Source: an uncultured Oscillospiraceae bacterium (lineage in GTDB: Bacteria; Bacillota; Clostridia; Oscillospirales; Oscillospiraceae). Taken from it: DNA of 19,558 nucleotides. Both the position numbers and the translations under genes were made by a program. The stretch covers positions 1 to 19,558 of the forward strand of contig CAKUHJ010000023.1 in the NCBI GenBank assembly GCA_934655935.1, in the 5' to 3' direction. Every line of letters starts with the position of its first letter. Position 1 is the stretch's first letter. Below, piece after piece: positions 1 through 8,454 of this stretch. The notes below the pieces were generated by a model. The model did no database searches. It was not told where the DNA came from and saw only the letters and a list, made by a program, of their open reading frames with translations.

Positions 1-60
1 TCACTCTTCCCCCGCTGCTCTGTCGCGGAGCTGCGCGCCATAGTTTTTTGACAGTCTCAG

Positions 61-93
61 CCCCCGTCCGGTCCGACCGGACGGGGGCTTTTC
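61..93 (+). terminator. Intrinsic terminator of an upstream plus-strand gene
   Basis: An 11-13 bp GC-only stem (left arm from 61, right arm ending at 87) has a tiny loop centred on 74 and is followed on the plus strand by CTTTTCT. There is no T-run on the minus-strand side, so it most likely ends a plus-strand transcript that starts left of the window. Positions 1-60 show no coding sequence I can support. Confidence 0.7.
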
Positions 94-125
94 TGCCTCA
101 GGCGCAGCGCAAAGGAATATGGGCA

Positions 126-160
126 AGCAAATCGGGCACGCGGCCGCGTGCCCGATTCTT
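126..160 (-). terminator. Hairpin terminator downstream of glgP
   Basis: Positions 131-156 are a perfect 26-bp palindrome that begins 9 bases after the glgP stop codon. The minus-strand tail (TTTGCTTG) is only moderately T-rich and the plus-strand tail (TTCTTTTG) is slightly better. It could therefore work in both directions, backing up the 61-93 terminator. Its position makes it the natural end of the maltodextrin operon transcript. Confidence 0.6.
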
Positions 161-164
161 TTGC

Positions 165-2495
165 TTATTCAGCCTTGATCTTCCAGATTTCCTCCGCGTA
201 CTGCCGGATGGTGCGGTCCGAGGAGAACCTGCCGGCGCAGGCGACGTTCATCAGGCACTTCCGCCCGAATTCCAGGCGGTCGCGGTAATCGCGATTGGCC
301 TGCAGGCGGGTTTTCTGATAGCTTTCAAAATCATACAGCAGGAAGTAATTATCCGCCCTGTGCCAGCTTGCACCGTCAAGAAGCGCGGTGTAAAGCTCAT
401 GCTGCTCCTCGTCGGTCGGCACGGTGCCGTCAATCAGCGTATCCACCGCGCGGCGCAGACGCGCGTCATTTTCATAGTACGTCCTTGCGCGGTAGGTATC
501 GCGGATCATGTTAAGCTCTTCCACCGTCGCGCCGAAAATATACTCGTTCTCCATGCCGGCGGCCTCGGCGATTTCCACATTTGCGCCGTCGAGCGTGCCA
601 AGCGTTACCGCGCCGTTCAGCATCAGCTTCATGTTGCCCGTGCCGGAGGCTTCCGTGCCGGCGGGCGAAATCTGCTCGGAGATATCTGCGGCGGGCAGAA
701 TATGCTCGGCATAGGAGCAGTTGTAGTTCTGCACGAAGACCACGCGGAGCCTGTCGTTCACGGACGCGTCGTCGTTAATGAGCTTTGCCATGCGGTTGAT
801 ATAGCGGATGATCGCCTTGGCGCGGCGGTAGCCGGGGGCGGCCTTGGCGCCGAAAATCACAGCGGTCGGCGTAAAGTCCGTCAGCGTGCCGTCCTTGAGG
901 CTCAGATACAGGTCCATCACGGACAGCGCGTTGAGCAGCTGCCGCTTATACTCGTGCAGGCGCTTCACCTGAACGTCAAAGATGAAGTCCGGATTCAGGC
1001 AGACGCCCTCCTTCTCCTCAATGACCCTGCACAGCTGCTTCTTCTTTTCCAGCTTGATGGCGTTGAACTGCTTGACGGTCATATCGTCCAGCTGGCCCTG
1101 CAGTCCGTCCAGAAGCTCCAGGTTCTTGAGATAGTCGCCCTCGATGCGGCCATCCAGCAGCCCGCAGAGCTCAGGGTTGGAGAGTCCCAGCCAGCGGCGG
1201 GGCGTGATGCCGTTGGTCTTGTTCTGGAAGCGCTCCGGATAGACCGCATACCAGTCCCGGAACAGGTCGTCCTTGAGAATCTGCGTGTGGATGCGCGCCA
1301 CGCCGTTGACCGCATGCGAAACGTACACGGAAAGGTTCGCCATGCAGGCCTGGCCGTCCTTGACGATATAGAGCTTTCCGTCCGGCTGCTCCTGACGAAG
1401 AGCCGCGTCAATCCGCTCAATGATTTCGCAGATTTCCGGCACCACGGAGCGAAGAAGCTCCAAATCCCATTTTTCAAGCGCCTCGGACATGACGGTGTGG
1501 TTGGTATAGGAAAACACGCGCTTTGCAATCGCCAGTGCGTCGCCGAATTCCATGCCCTCGAGCTGCAGCAGGCGGATGAGCTCCGGAATCGACATGGCGG
1601 GATGCGTGTCGTTGAGCTGCACCGCTGCAAATTCGGGAAGCCGGTAGTAATCCTGGCCGTGCGCGGCGCGGTAATCGCGCAGAATGTCCTGCAGGGACGC
1701 GCTGGAGAGCACGTACTGCTGCTTGATGCGAAGGCGCTTTCCCTCCCAGGTCGAGTCGTTCGGATACAGGACGCGCGTAATGTCCTCCGCCCGGTTCTTC
1801 TTTTCCAGCGCCTTCGCGTAGTCCTGCGCGTTGAAGGCGTCAAAGTTCAGCTCCTCCTCGGCCTCGCACTGCCACAGGCGGAGTGTATTGACCGTTTTGG
1901 TCTTATAGCCGATGACCGGCATATCATAGGGAATGCAGTTGACCGTCTGATCCGCAAACTGAACCTTGACCGCGAGCTTATCGCGCCGGTGCGACCAGGG
2001 ATCTCCAAATTTGGTCCAGTCGTCCGCATTTTCACGCTGGGAGAAGTTTTCAAAGCTCTGCTTGAACAGGCCGAACCGGTAGCGAAGGCCATAGCCGGTC
2101 AGCGGCAGATTCAGCGTCGCGGCAGAATCCATAAAGCAGGCGGCCAGGCGGCCCAGGCCGCCGTTTCCAAGCGCGTCGTCCTCAATTTCCTCCAGGCACG
2201 ACAGATCGACGCCCTTATCCAGGAACGACTGCCGGATCTGCGTCAGGATGCCGAGATTAAAGAGATTGCTGTAGACAAGCCTGCCGACCAGATATTCGGC
2301 AGAAAAGTAAAACGCGCGCTTTTCCTCGTCCTGGCGGCGCTTGGTTTTTGTCCAGGCGTCGCTGATTTCCATCATGATGACGCGGCCCAGGCACTCGTGC
2401 AGGCGCTGCGGCGTGGTCTGCTGCAGCGTCTCGTCGTGCTGAAAGTGAAGCATTGCCTCCGTTTGCTGAACAATGCGGTCTGTGTATTCGCTCAT
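165..2495 (-). CDS. glgP: Glycogen/maltodextrin phosphorylase
   Basis: GT35 family, PLP-dependent. It cleaves alpha-1,4-glucans with phosphate, releasing glucose-1-phosphate in the cytoplasm. The protein is 776 aa, within the bacterial range. It carries the glycine-rich EDDALGNGGLGRL segment near residue 110, the central VKRLHEYKRQLLN motif, and the PLP-site signature EASGTGNMK, whose lysine (K623) should form the Schiff base. The ATG at 2495 is preceded by GGAGG (2502-2506) at good spacing. It is the last gene of the operon, 96 bp after malQ, with a large hairpin between them. Pairing with MalQ and a sugar ABC transporter points to maltodextrin or glycogen breakdown. Whether it prefers glycogen or short maltodextrins cannot be read from the sequence. 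Confidence 0.95.
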   Translation of the reverse strand: MSEYTDRIVQQTEAMLHFQHDETLQQTTPQRLHECLGRVIMMEISDAWTKTKRRQDEEKRAFYFSAEYLVGRLVYSNLFNLGILTQIRQSFLDKGVDLSCLEEIEDDALGNGGLGRLAACFMDSAATLNLPLTGYGLRYRFGLFKQSFENFSQRENADDWTKFGDPWSHRRDKLAVKVQFADQTVNCIPYDMPVIGYKTKTVNTLRLWQCEAEEELNFDAFNAQDYAKALEKKNRAEDITRVLYPNDSTWEGKRLRIKQQYVLSSASLQDILRDYRAAHGQDYYRLPEFAAVQLNDTHPAMSIPELIRLLQLEGMEFGDALAIAKRVFSYTNHTVMSEALEKWDLELLRSVVPEICEIIERIDAALRQEQPDGKLYIVKDGQACMANLSVYVSHAVNGVARIHTQILKDDLFRDWYAVYPERFQNKTNGITPRRWLGLSNPELCGLLDGRIEGDYLKNLELLDGLQGQLDDMTVKQFNAIKLEKKKQLCRVIEEKEGVCLNPDFIFDVQVKRLHEYKRQLLNALSVMDLYLSLKDGTLTDFTPTAVIFGAKAAPGYRRAKAIIRYINRMAKLINDDASVNDRLRVVFVQNYNCSYAEHILPAADISEQISPAGTEASGTGNMKLMLNGAVTLGTLDGANVEIAEAAGMENEYIFGATVEELNMIRDTYRARTYYENDARLRRAVDTLIDGTVPTDEEQHELYTALLDGASWHRADNYFLLYDFESYQKTRLQANRDYRDRLEFGRKCLMNVACAGRFSSDRTIRQYAEEIWKIKAE

Positions 2496-2520
2496 ATCAA
2501 ACCTCCATGGGAAATCAAAT

Positions 2521-2564
2521 CAACGCGCCTGCCTTACGAGTCACCTCGGAAGGCAGACGCGTTG
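2521..2564 (-). promoter_or_regulatory. Large intercistronic hairpin between malQ and glgP
   Basis: Arms 2521-2535 and 2550-2564 form a 15-bp stem, with an inner 4-bp stem (2537-2540 with 2545-2548) closing a TCAC loop. The single non-Watson-Crick position is a C/A mismatch in plus-strand RNA but a G:U pair in minus-strand RNA, so the fold fits the operon transcript. The following minus-strand ATTTGATTTC is only mildly U-rich. It may be a leaky terminator or an mRNA-stabilising or processing element that sets the glgP level. Positions 2496-2591 hold no other gene. Confidence 0.6.
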
Positions 2565-2591
2565 CTTTTGGTATTCAGGCTGCTAAGCGTA

Positions 2592-4073
2592 TTATACACG
2601 CTCTGCAGCCTCTGTCAAACCCGAAATCTTTTCGGCAAGCGCCGGCGTCAGCTGTTCAGCCGTCATTCTCCAGCGCCAGTTGGACACCAGGAGCCTTCCC
2701 GGCTCGTTCATCCGGGCCTCCGCGCCAAGCCGCAGGTAATCCTGCATCTGCGCCACAAACAGCTGCGCGCGCGAGCGCATGCCCGCTTCTATAATCGCAT
2801 CCGGCAGATCGTCCTGCTGCGTAAGCCTCAGATACTGCCGTGCATACTGCTCGGACTGCTTCGAAAGCCCCTCGCACCACTGCACCAGCGTCTCGTTATC
2901 GTGGGTGCCCGTATAGCAGATGCAGTTCTCATCGTAACGGTCCGGCAGGTAATTGCTGGGCTCGCGCGGATCGAACGCAAACTCCAGAACCTTCATGCCG
3001 GGGAAGCCGGAATCCTTGACCAGCTGCAGAACCTCCGGCGTCAGGAAGCCAAGATCCTCGGCGATGAACTCCGTATCCGGGCAGCCTGCCTGGATGGCGC
3101 GAATGAGCTTCATGCCGGGCCCCTTGACCCACTTGCCGCGCCGCGCCGTCCGGTTTACCGCAGGGATGGACCAGTAGCTCTCGATGCCGCGGAAATGGTC
3201 GATCCGCACGACGTCAAAGCGCGCTCCTGCCGCGCGCAGGCGCTGAATCCACCAGGAGAAGCCGTCCTTCTCCATCTCGTCCCAGTCGTAAATGGGGTTT
3301 CCCCAATACTGGCCGTTGGCATTGAAGCCGTCGGGCGGACAGCCTGCCACGACATAGGGCCGGCGCGTGCGGCTGAGCTGATAGTTTTCCGGCCTTGACC
3401 AGACGTCCGCCGAGTCCAGCGGCACATAAATCGGAATATCGCCGATGATCGACACGCCGTTTTCCCGCGCGTAGGCGTGCAGCGCGCGCCACTGCCGGTC
3501 AAAGCAGAACTGCAGAAAGCTGTGGAAGCGGATATCGCTTTCAAGAAGCTTCCGGTAGCGCTCGATTGCCTCCGGCTGGTGGAGGCGGATATCCAGCGGC
3601 CAGTCCGTCCACGGGCCGTCGCGGAAGTAGCCCTTCACGGCCATAAACAGCGCATACTCGGAAAGCCAGTCCGCCTCCCGGCTGCAGAACGCGTCAAACT
3701 CCGCGTCGGGCGCCTTTTCAAACCGCCGGAAGGCCCCGTGCAGCACGCGCAGGCGGCTGCGGTACATGGCCCGAAAGTCTGCCTGGTCCTCCCGCGCGCC
3801 CCAGTTTACGCTCTCGATTTCCTCCGAAAGAAGAAGCCCCTGCTCACACAGAAGATCCAGATCGATCAGATACGGGTTCCCCGCGAACGTGGAGAAGGCC
3901 TGATAGGGCGAGTCCCCGTAGCCCGGCGGGCAGATGGGAAGAATCTGCCAGTAGCGCTGCTTCGCCTGCTTCAGAAAGTCCACAAAATCATATGCGGCCT
4001 TTCCCAGCGTGCCGATTCCGTGGCGGGAGGGCAGCGATGTGATATGCACTAAAATTCCACTGCTTCTTTTCAT
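2592..4073 (-). CDS. malQ: 4-alpha-glucanotransferase (amylomaltase)
   Basis: GH77 enzyme that transfers alpha-1,4-glucan segments between maltodextrins and releases glucose, giving chains long enough for GlgP. The protein is 493 aa, typical of the family. The catalytic set is intact: nucleophile D292 in VVRIDHFRG, acid/base E339 in AEDLGF and D392 in THDNET, at almost the same numbering as Thermus amylomaltase. The reading frame extends upstream to a GTG at 4103, but that would overlap the regulator gene and has no Shine-Dalgarno. The ATG at 4073 starts the conserved MKRSSGILVHITSLPS N-terminus, follows a weak AGAGAGTG, and lies 19 bp after the regulator stop. It is cytoplasmic, operonic with the regulator upstream and glgP downstream. 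Confidence 0.95.
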   Translation of the reverse strand: MKRSSGILVHITSLPSRHGIGTLGKAAYDFVDFLKQAKQRYWQILPICPPGYGDSPYQAFSTFAGNPYLIDLDLLCEQGLLLSEEIESVNWGAREDQADFRAMYRSRLRVLHGAFRRFEKAPDAEFDAFCSREADWLSEYALFMAVKGYFRDGPWTDWPLDIRLHQPEAIERYRKLLESDIRFHSFLQFCFDRQWRALHAYARENGVSIIGDIPIYVPLDSADVWSRPENYQLSRTRRPYVVAGCPPDGFNANGQYWGNPIYDWDEMEKDGFSWWIQRLRAAGARFDVVRIDHFRGIESYWSIPAVNRTARRGKWVKGPGMKLIRAIQAGCPDTEFIAEDLGFLTPEVLQLVKDSGFPGMKVLEFAFDPREPSNYLPDRYDENCICYTGTHDNETLVQWCEGLSKQSEQYARQYLRLTQQDDLPDAIIEAGMRSRAQLFVAQMQDYLRLGAEARMNEPGRLLVSNWRWRMTAEQLTPALAEKISGLTEAAERV

Positions 4074-4092
4074 GACGTCACTCTCTATGGTT

Positions 4093-5109
4093 CTATTTTT
4101 CACCGGAAAGCTGAAGAACGCTTTCCCGGTTTGCCAGGGTAAACGGTACGCACAGATGCCGCGCGGGCTGCTCCTTATGCATGCACTCCAGAAGCAGGGA
4201 GAAGCTGCGGTGCGCCAGCAGCTCCACGGACTGCGAAATTGTGGAGAGCTTCGGCGTATAAAACCTCCCGATCTTCAGCCCGTCGTAGCCGATGACGGAA
4301 ATATCCTCCGGAACGCGGAGGCCCTCGTCGGCCAGCGCGCGCATCGCGCCGATGGCAATCACATCCGCCATGGCGAAGACCGCGGTGATATCCGGCGTAT
4401 GGCGCAGGATCTGCCGCATGCCCTCATAGCCCGATTCGTAGGAATAGCGGCCAGGATAATAAAGCCGCTCCTCGTCGAAGGACAGGCCGTAGCGCGTGAA
4501 GGCGTCCATGCAGCCGTCAAAGCGGTGCGCGCTGGTATCGGAAATTTCCCGGCAGCCGCCCAGAATCGCGATTTTCCGGTGTCCGGCCCGGATCAGGAAC
4601 TCCACCGCGCATGAAGCGCCCCTTCGGTCGTCGGTGGTCACGCTCGACAGGTTTTTGAACGGCAGGCCAGAGGCGTCGTTGGTCACCACGACAGCCGGAA
4701 CCTGAATTTTTCCAAAATCCTGCAGAAAATTGTGATTGGTCGCGCCCAGGAACAGAATGCCCATGGGCTTGCGCTCGCGGCAGAGCTGAAGCGCGCGGCG
4801 GACCTCGTTGTCGTTTTCATCGAGAAAATCGACAATCACGGAATGCTCCGTCTGCGAGAAAAGGGACTGCAGCGTCTCCACCATTGTGGCGAACATCTCG
4901 TTCGACGTGCCCTTGACCTCGATGAGCACAGCGTTTGAGGTCTGCTGCTTCAGCGACTGCGCGCTTGCGTTCAGCCGGAAGCCGTTGGAATCGGCCAGGG
5001 CCAGGATGGTGCTCCGCGCGCGCTCGGAAACGTTTGGCTGATTGTTGAGTACGCGCGAAACCGTGCCGAGCGAATAGCCGCTCAGCCGCGCCAGATCCTT
5101 GATGGTCAT
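4093..5109 (-). CDS. LacI-family transcriptional regulator of the maltodextrin operon
   Basis: 338 aa. The N-terminal LacI helix-turn-helix is clear (TIKDLARLSGYSLGTVSRVLN, about residues 2-22), followed by a hinge helix containing SAQSLK and a periplasmic-binding-protein-like effector domain to the C-terminus. The TVSRVLN recognition helix is the class that binds palindromes with a central CG such as AAACGTTT. A perfect site of that kind lies in the operon promoter at 8455-8472, so this is probably a MalR-like repressor relieved by a maltodextrin. The ATG at 5109 has AGGGGAG upstream. Unusually, the gene sits inside the operon it would control, which implies autoregulation. The ligand is inferred from the neighbours only. 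Confidence 0.88.
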   Translation of the reverse strand: MTIKDLARLSGYSLGTVSRVLNNQPNVSERARSTILALADSNGFRLNASAQSLKQQTSNAVLIEVKGTSNEMFATMVETLQSLFSQTEHSVIVDFLDENDNEVRRALQLCRERKPMGILFLGATNHNFLQDFGKIQVPAVVVTNDASGLPFKNLSSVTTDDRRGASCAVEFLIRAGHRKIAILGGCREISDTSAHRFDGCMDAFTRYGLSFDEERLYYPGRYSYESGYEGMRQILRHTPDITAVFAMADVIAIGAMRALADEGLRVPEDISVIGYDGLKIGRFYTPKLSTISQSVELLAHRSFSLLLECMHKEQPARHLCVPFTLANRESVLQLSGEK

Positions 5110-5149
5110 TGGCCGCTCTCCCCTTTCTGTTTTTCCGGGTGCGGAGGCC

Positions 5150-6016
5150 TCAGCCCTTGACCGCGCCCGCCGCGACGCCCTTGATGATATACTTCTGGCA
5201 GCAGAGATAGAAGACGACGACCGGGATGATTGCCAGAAGAATCAGCGCCATCATCGCGCCCATGTCGACCGTCCCGTAGCTGCCGCGCAGATACTGAATG
5301 TGAATCGGAATGGTCCGGTATTTGTTGATATCCAGAACCAGGCTCGGGAGCAGATAGTCGTTCCAGACCCACATGATTTCCAGCACGCCCACGGAAACCA
5401 GCGTCGGCTTGAGCATGGGAAGCACCACGCTGTAGAACGTACGCACCGGGCCGCAGCCGTCAATTGCGGCAGCCTCCTCGATTTCCAGCGGAATCGCCTT
5501 GACAAAGCCCGTGAACATGAACACTGCCAGGCCCGCGCCGAAGCCGAGGTATACCACCGGAATGGTCCACGGCGTATTGAGCTTCAGGGTATCCGCCGTT
5601 TTGGACAGCGTGAACATGACCATCTGGAACGGCACGATCATGGAAAACACGCACAGCGTGTAAACAAGCTTGCTGAATTTACTTCCGACTCTTGAAATAT
5701 ACCATGCAGCCATCGACGTGCAGATGAGAATCAGCGCCACAGAGAGCACCGTGATGATCACGCTGTAGCTCACGGACTTATAAAACGGATAGTTGCCGAA
5801 GGTCATGCCCTTGATATAGTTCTGCAGGCCCATAAAGCTCTGCTCCGTCGGCATGGCAAAGGTTTCCGTATTGATGGCGGCGTTGGATTTGAAGGAGTTG
5901 ACCAGAACGATGAAAATCGGATACAGATACGCGACGGCCAGCAGCGCGAAGAAGACCGTAAGGGCCGTGTTGACGCGCTTTTCCGCGCGGAAGGAGGAGG
6001 TATGCGTCTTTGCCAT
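5150..6016 (-). CDS. Carbohydrate ABC transporter permease (MalG-like)
   Basis: 288-aa inner-membrane permease of the CUT1 sugar importer family. It has an N-terminal membrane segment (about residues 16-38) followed by further hydrophobic spans. The cytoplasmic EAA loop, E181-A-A-x-x-D-G followed by F and P, is where the ATPase docks. The ATG at 6016 has GGAGGTG upstream. The start overlaps the stop of the preceding permease gene by one base (TGATG), which indicates translational coupling. The frame runs open far upstream, but that part is the shadow of the neighbouring gene. It forms the translocation pore with the MalF-like partner. The substrate, maltodextrin or another alpha-glucan, is inferred from malQ and glgP. 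Confidence 0.92.
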   Translation of the reverse strand: MAKTHTSSFRAEKRVNTALTVFFALLAVAYLYPIFIVLVNSFKSNAAINTETFAMPTEQSFMGLQNYIKGMTFGNYPFYKSVSYSVIITVLSVALILICTSMAAWYISRVGSKFSKLVYTLCVFSMIVPFQMVMFTLSKTADTLKLNTPWTIPVVYLGFGAGLAVFMFTGFVKAIPLEIEEAAAIDGCGPVRTFYSVVLPMLKPTLVSVGVLEIMWVWNDYLLPSLVLDINKYRTIPIHIQYLRGSYGTVDMGAMMALILLAIIPVVVFYLCCQKYIIKGVAAGAVKG

Positions 6017-6930
6017 CACTGCTGCACCTCCTTTTTCCGGGTCGCGGCAAGCTGCGCGATGCCGATGATGCCGACCAGGATAAAGAACACAACCGCCTTT
6101 GCCTGGCCGGGTCCCTTGGTATTGCTGGTATTGGCCGAGACAATGTTCAGCGCCAGCATTTCCGTCGTCTTGATGACGTTGCCGCCTGCAAGCTGCAGAT
6201 AGGGCTTGCCGGCCGTCAGGGCCAGGTTCTGATCGTAGAGCTTGAAGCCGTTGGTCAGCGCCAGGAACGTGCAGATGGTGATGGAGGGCATCACATTGGG
6301 AATGGTGATGTACCAGAGGGATTTCCAGCCGCTGGCGCCGTCGAGCTTCGCCGCCTCCATCATATCCTCGGGAATGGACTGCAGGCCCGCGATGTAAATG
6401 ATCATCATGTAGCCGATCTGCTGCCAGCAAAGGAGGATGATCAGGCCCCAGAAGCCGAATTTGCTGTTGAGGACAACCGCCGTATTATAGTGGCTCAGAA
6501 TGCCGTCGAAGATCATGAGCCAGATATAGCCCAGCACAATGCCGCCGATGAGGTTCGGCATAAAGAAAACGGTCCGGAAGAGGTTGGAGCCCTTGATTCC
6601 GCGCGTGAGCGCATACGCAACCGCGAAGGCCAGCACGTTGATGATCAGCAGCGACGCCACGGCAAACAGCGCCGTGTACCAGAAGGCGTGCAGGAAGCCC
6701 TCGTCCTGGAAAATCAGCTTATAGTTCTTCAGGCCGACCCAGGTCCAGTCCCGCGTGATTTTGAAATCACAGAACGACAGGAAAATGCCCTTCAGGAACG
6801 GATACAGGAAGCCGACGCAGAACGAAGCGAAGGTCGGCAGCAGAAACAGCCAGAACCATTTCTGAATCGGTCTGCGGATGAGCCTGGAATTGAGCGCCGC
6901 AGTGTCCGGCCTGCGGGTTTTTGCCTTCAT
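6016..6930 (-). CDS. Carbohydrate ABC transporter permease (MalF-like)
   Basis: 304-aa CUT1 permease with about six membrane spans, the first around residues 25-50 (FWLFLLPTFASFCVGFLYP). The EAA loop is E192-A-A-K-L-D-G followed by a proline-ending segment (YITIPNVMP). The frame is open further upstream to 6993, but the ATG at 6930 has AAAAGGAGAG in ideal position and begins a normal N-terminus. It is much shorter than E. coli MalF and lacks the large P2 periplasmic domain, as usual in Bacillota. It is the partner of the MalG-like permease, with which it overlaps by one base. A 197-bp gap with a GC-rich hairpin separates it from the binding-protein gene. Confidence 0.92.
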   Translation of the reverse strand: MKAKTRRPDTAALNSRLIRRPIQKWFWLFLLPTFASFCVGFLYPFLKGIFLSFCDFKITRDWTWVGLKNYKLIFQDEGFLHAFWYTALFAVASLLIINVLAFAVAYALTRGIKGSNLFRTVFFMPNLIGGIVLGYIWLMIFDGILSHYNTAVVLNSKFGFWGLIILLCWQQIGYMMIIYIAGLQSIPEDMMEAAKLDGASGWKSLWYITIPNVMPSITICTFLALTNGFKLYDQNLALTAGKPYLQLAGGNVIKTTEMLALNIVSANTSNTKGPGQAKAVVFFILVGIIGIAQLAATRKKEVQQ

Positions 6931-7067
6931 TATAAAATCTCTCCTTTTCCATCTGATCTTTACAGAATCTCTGCAGAATCTCTCAGACCGCACGCCGGAT
7001 TCCGGTATGCCGGCTCAAAGATTTCGCGCCGCCTTCTCTCAGGCTGGCGGGCTGTCCAACCGTCCGG

Positions 7068-7096
7068 CAGGGGGCGGGCGAAATGCCCGCCCCCTG
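7068..7096 (-). promoter_or_regulatory. Stable hairpin between binding-protein and permease genes
   Basis: A perfect 12-bp GC-rich stem (7068-7079 with 7085-7096) has a 5-nt loop and lies 31 bp after the binding-protein stop. No T-run follows on the minus strand, so it is unlikely to terminate fully. This is the position where many importer operons carry a 3'-end-protecting stem-loop that keeps binding-protein mRNA in excess over permease mRNA. The rest of 6931-7127 holds only a short direct repeat (CAGAATCTCT at 6963 and 6974). Confidence 0.6.
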
Positions 7097-7127
7097 GTCG
7101 TTCTGTCTGGAATTTACGCCGGAAGCG

Positions 7128-8411
7128 TTACGCGTTTTCCTTTGCGTACTGCATGGCCCAGCCGTCGACAAACGCGGTCTTGACCGCATCCCAGTCGCCG
7201 GTACCGGCGGTGTACTGCGTCAGCGCATCGACAACGGCAGCGCGCCAGTCGTCCACAGCGGGCGTGTAGTTGAAGGCCCAGGTGACGACATAGTTGCCCT
7301 TGGCGGTGTAGTCGTTGGCCTGTGCGAAGAAGACGTTCTCCGGCTCCTTGGCGTTCTTGAACGGGCAGGGGCCAAACTGCTCTGCCAGCATCTTCGTGCC
7401 TTCCTCGGAGGTCACAACCCAGACCAGGAAGTCGATGGTCGCCTGAATGTCAGCCTCGGAGGCCTTCTTGTTGACGGCCCAACAGTTTTCCGTGCCGCAG
7501 CACAGGCCGGCCTTCTCTTCGCCGTCCACGCCGCAGTAGATCGGGATCATGGCAAGATCGTCGGGATTCATGGCGAACTTGTCCGCAGCGGTCAGGTTGG
7601 AATATTCCCAGGTGCCGTTCTGATAGAACACAGCCTTGCCCTCGCCGAACTCGGCCTCGGACTCGTCGCCCGTCGCCGTTGCCAGCGCAGCGCCAGTCGT
7701 GGCGGTATCGGTGATATAAAGGTCCCAGATGTTCTTGTAGTTCTCAAGATAAGCATCGGTAATCTCAGCGGGCTGCGCGGTGATATTGTTGTCGCGGAAC
7801 TGATAGTACAGCGGCATATTGGCCAGGTGGCCGGAGAAGCGCCAGCTCGACGAGCCGTCCAGGCCGGCGGAAGAGAACGCGTCGAAGCCGAGCTCCGCGC
7901 TTCTGGCGTGGATATCGTCGGCAACGGCCTTCAGGGTGTCGAAGTTGGTGATATCGCTCAGCTCATAGCCGGCTTCCTTCAGAAGCGCCTTGTTGACGAT
8001 GATGCCAAAGGCCTCATAGCAGTAGCCGATGGAAATGGTCTGGCCGTCGGCGTTCTTGAGGTTGAAGGCGTCGGTTGTCATCTCGTTCATGACGGCCGTG
8101 CCGTCCAGCGGCAGGCAGTACTCGCCCCAGGTGTTGACCGCGCCCTGGTTGCCGCACTGGAAGAGGGTCGGAGCGGAGCTCTTGTCCATCTCGGCGGTCA
8201 GCGTGTCGTCATAGGTGCCGGAAGCAGCGGTGACGACCTTCACGGGAACGCCAGTTGCCTTGGTATAGGATTCGGCCAGCGTCTGCCAGGCAGAGTCCGC
8301 TTCGGGCTTGAAGTTCAGGTAATAGACGGAGCCTGTCTTCGGCTTGCTGGCGCACGCCGTAAGTCCAAGTACCATCACGAGCGCCAGAAGCAATGCGATG
8401 ATCTTTTTCAT
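7128..8411 (-). CDS. Carbohydrate ABC transporter substrate-binding lipoprotein
   Basis: 427-aa extracellular solute-binding protein of the MalE-like family 1 class. A lipoprotein signal peptide (Lys-Lys, hydrophobic core, lipobox LTAC) puts the lipidated cysteine at C20, so the mature protein would be anchored on the outer face of the membrane. The mature part begins with the GSVYYLNFKPEAD beta-strand common in clostridial sugar-binding proteins. Aromatic residues that could stack on sugar rings are plentiful (for example in FYQNGTWEY). The ATG at 8411 follows AGGAGGAAAT. It is first in the operon, directly behind the promoter and operator, as expected for the most highly made component. The maltodextrin ligand is inferred from context. 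Confidence 0.92.
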   Translation of the reverse strand: MKKIIALLLALVMVLGLTACASKPKTGSVYYLNFKPEADSAWQTLAESYTKATGVPVKVVTAASGTYDDTLTAEMDKSSAPTLFQCGNQGAVNTWGEYCLPLDGTAVMNEMTTDAFNLKNADGQTISIGYCYEAFGIIVNKALLKEAGYELSDITNFDTLKAVADDIHARSAELGFDAFSSAGLDGSSSWRFSGHLANMPLYYQFRDNNITAQPAEITDAYLENYKNIWDLYITDTATTGAALATATGDESEAEFGEGKAVFYQNGTWEYSNLTAADKFAMNPDDLAMIPIYCGVDGEEKAGLCCGTENCWAVNKKASEADIQATIDFLVWVVTSEEGTKMLAEQFGPCPFKNAKEPENVFFAQANDYTAKGNYVVTWAFNYTPAVDDWRAAVVDALTQYTAGTGDWDAVKTAFVDGWAMQYAKENA

Positions 8412-8454
8412 TTTGATTTCCTCCTGCTCAAATTCGATACGATTTGATTTTCAA

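Noticed and set aside
48..3398. A 1116-codon open frame on the plus strand across glgP and malQ
   Set aside because: It lies antisense to two genes with intact catalytic motifs; the sequence is low in recognisable domains, rich in Arg/Leu/Val/Ala, and has no ribosome binding site. Long antisense frames are expected from the GC-rich codon use here.
5025..5038. GGAAACGTTTGG, an operator-like sequence inside the LacI-type gene
   Set aside because: It encodes the conserved Asn-Val-Ser of the DNA-binding domain (AACGTT), which explains the core; symmetry does not extend beyond the central 8 bp. Probably coincidence.
6963..6983. Direct repeat CAGAATCTCT twice, 11 bp apart
   Set aside because: Only two short copies in a non-coding spacer and no related copies noticed near other genes; not enough to call a regulatory array.
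6010..8447. Long plus-strand open frames opposite the sugar transporter genes (6010-7269, 7083-8447)
   Set aside because: They are shadows of the minus-strand permease and binding-protein genes, which have signal, EAA and ribosome-binding features; no family resemblance in the shadows.
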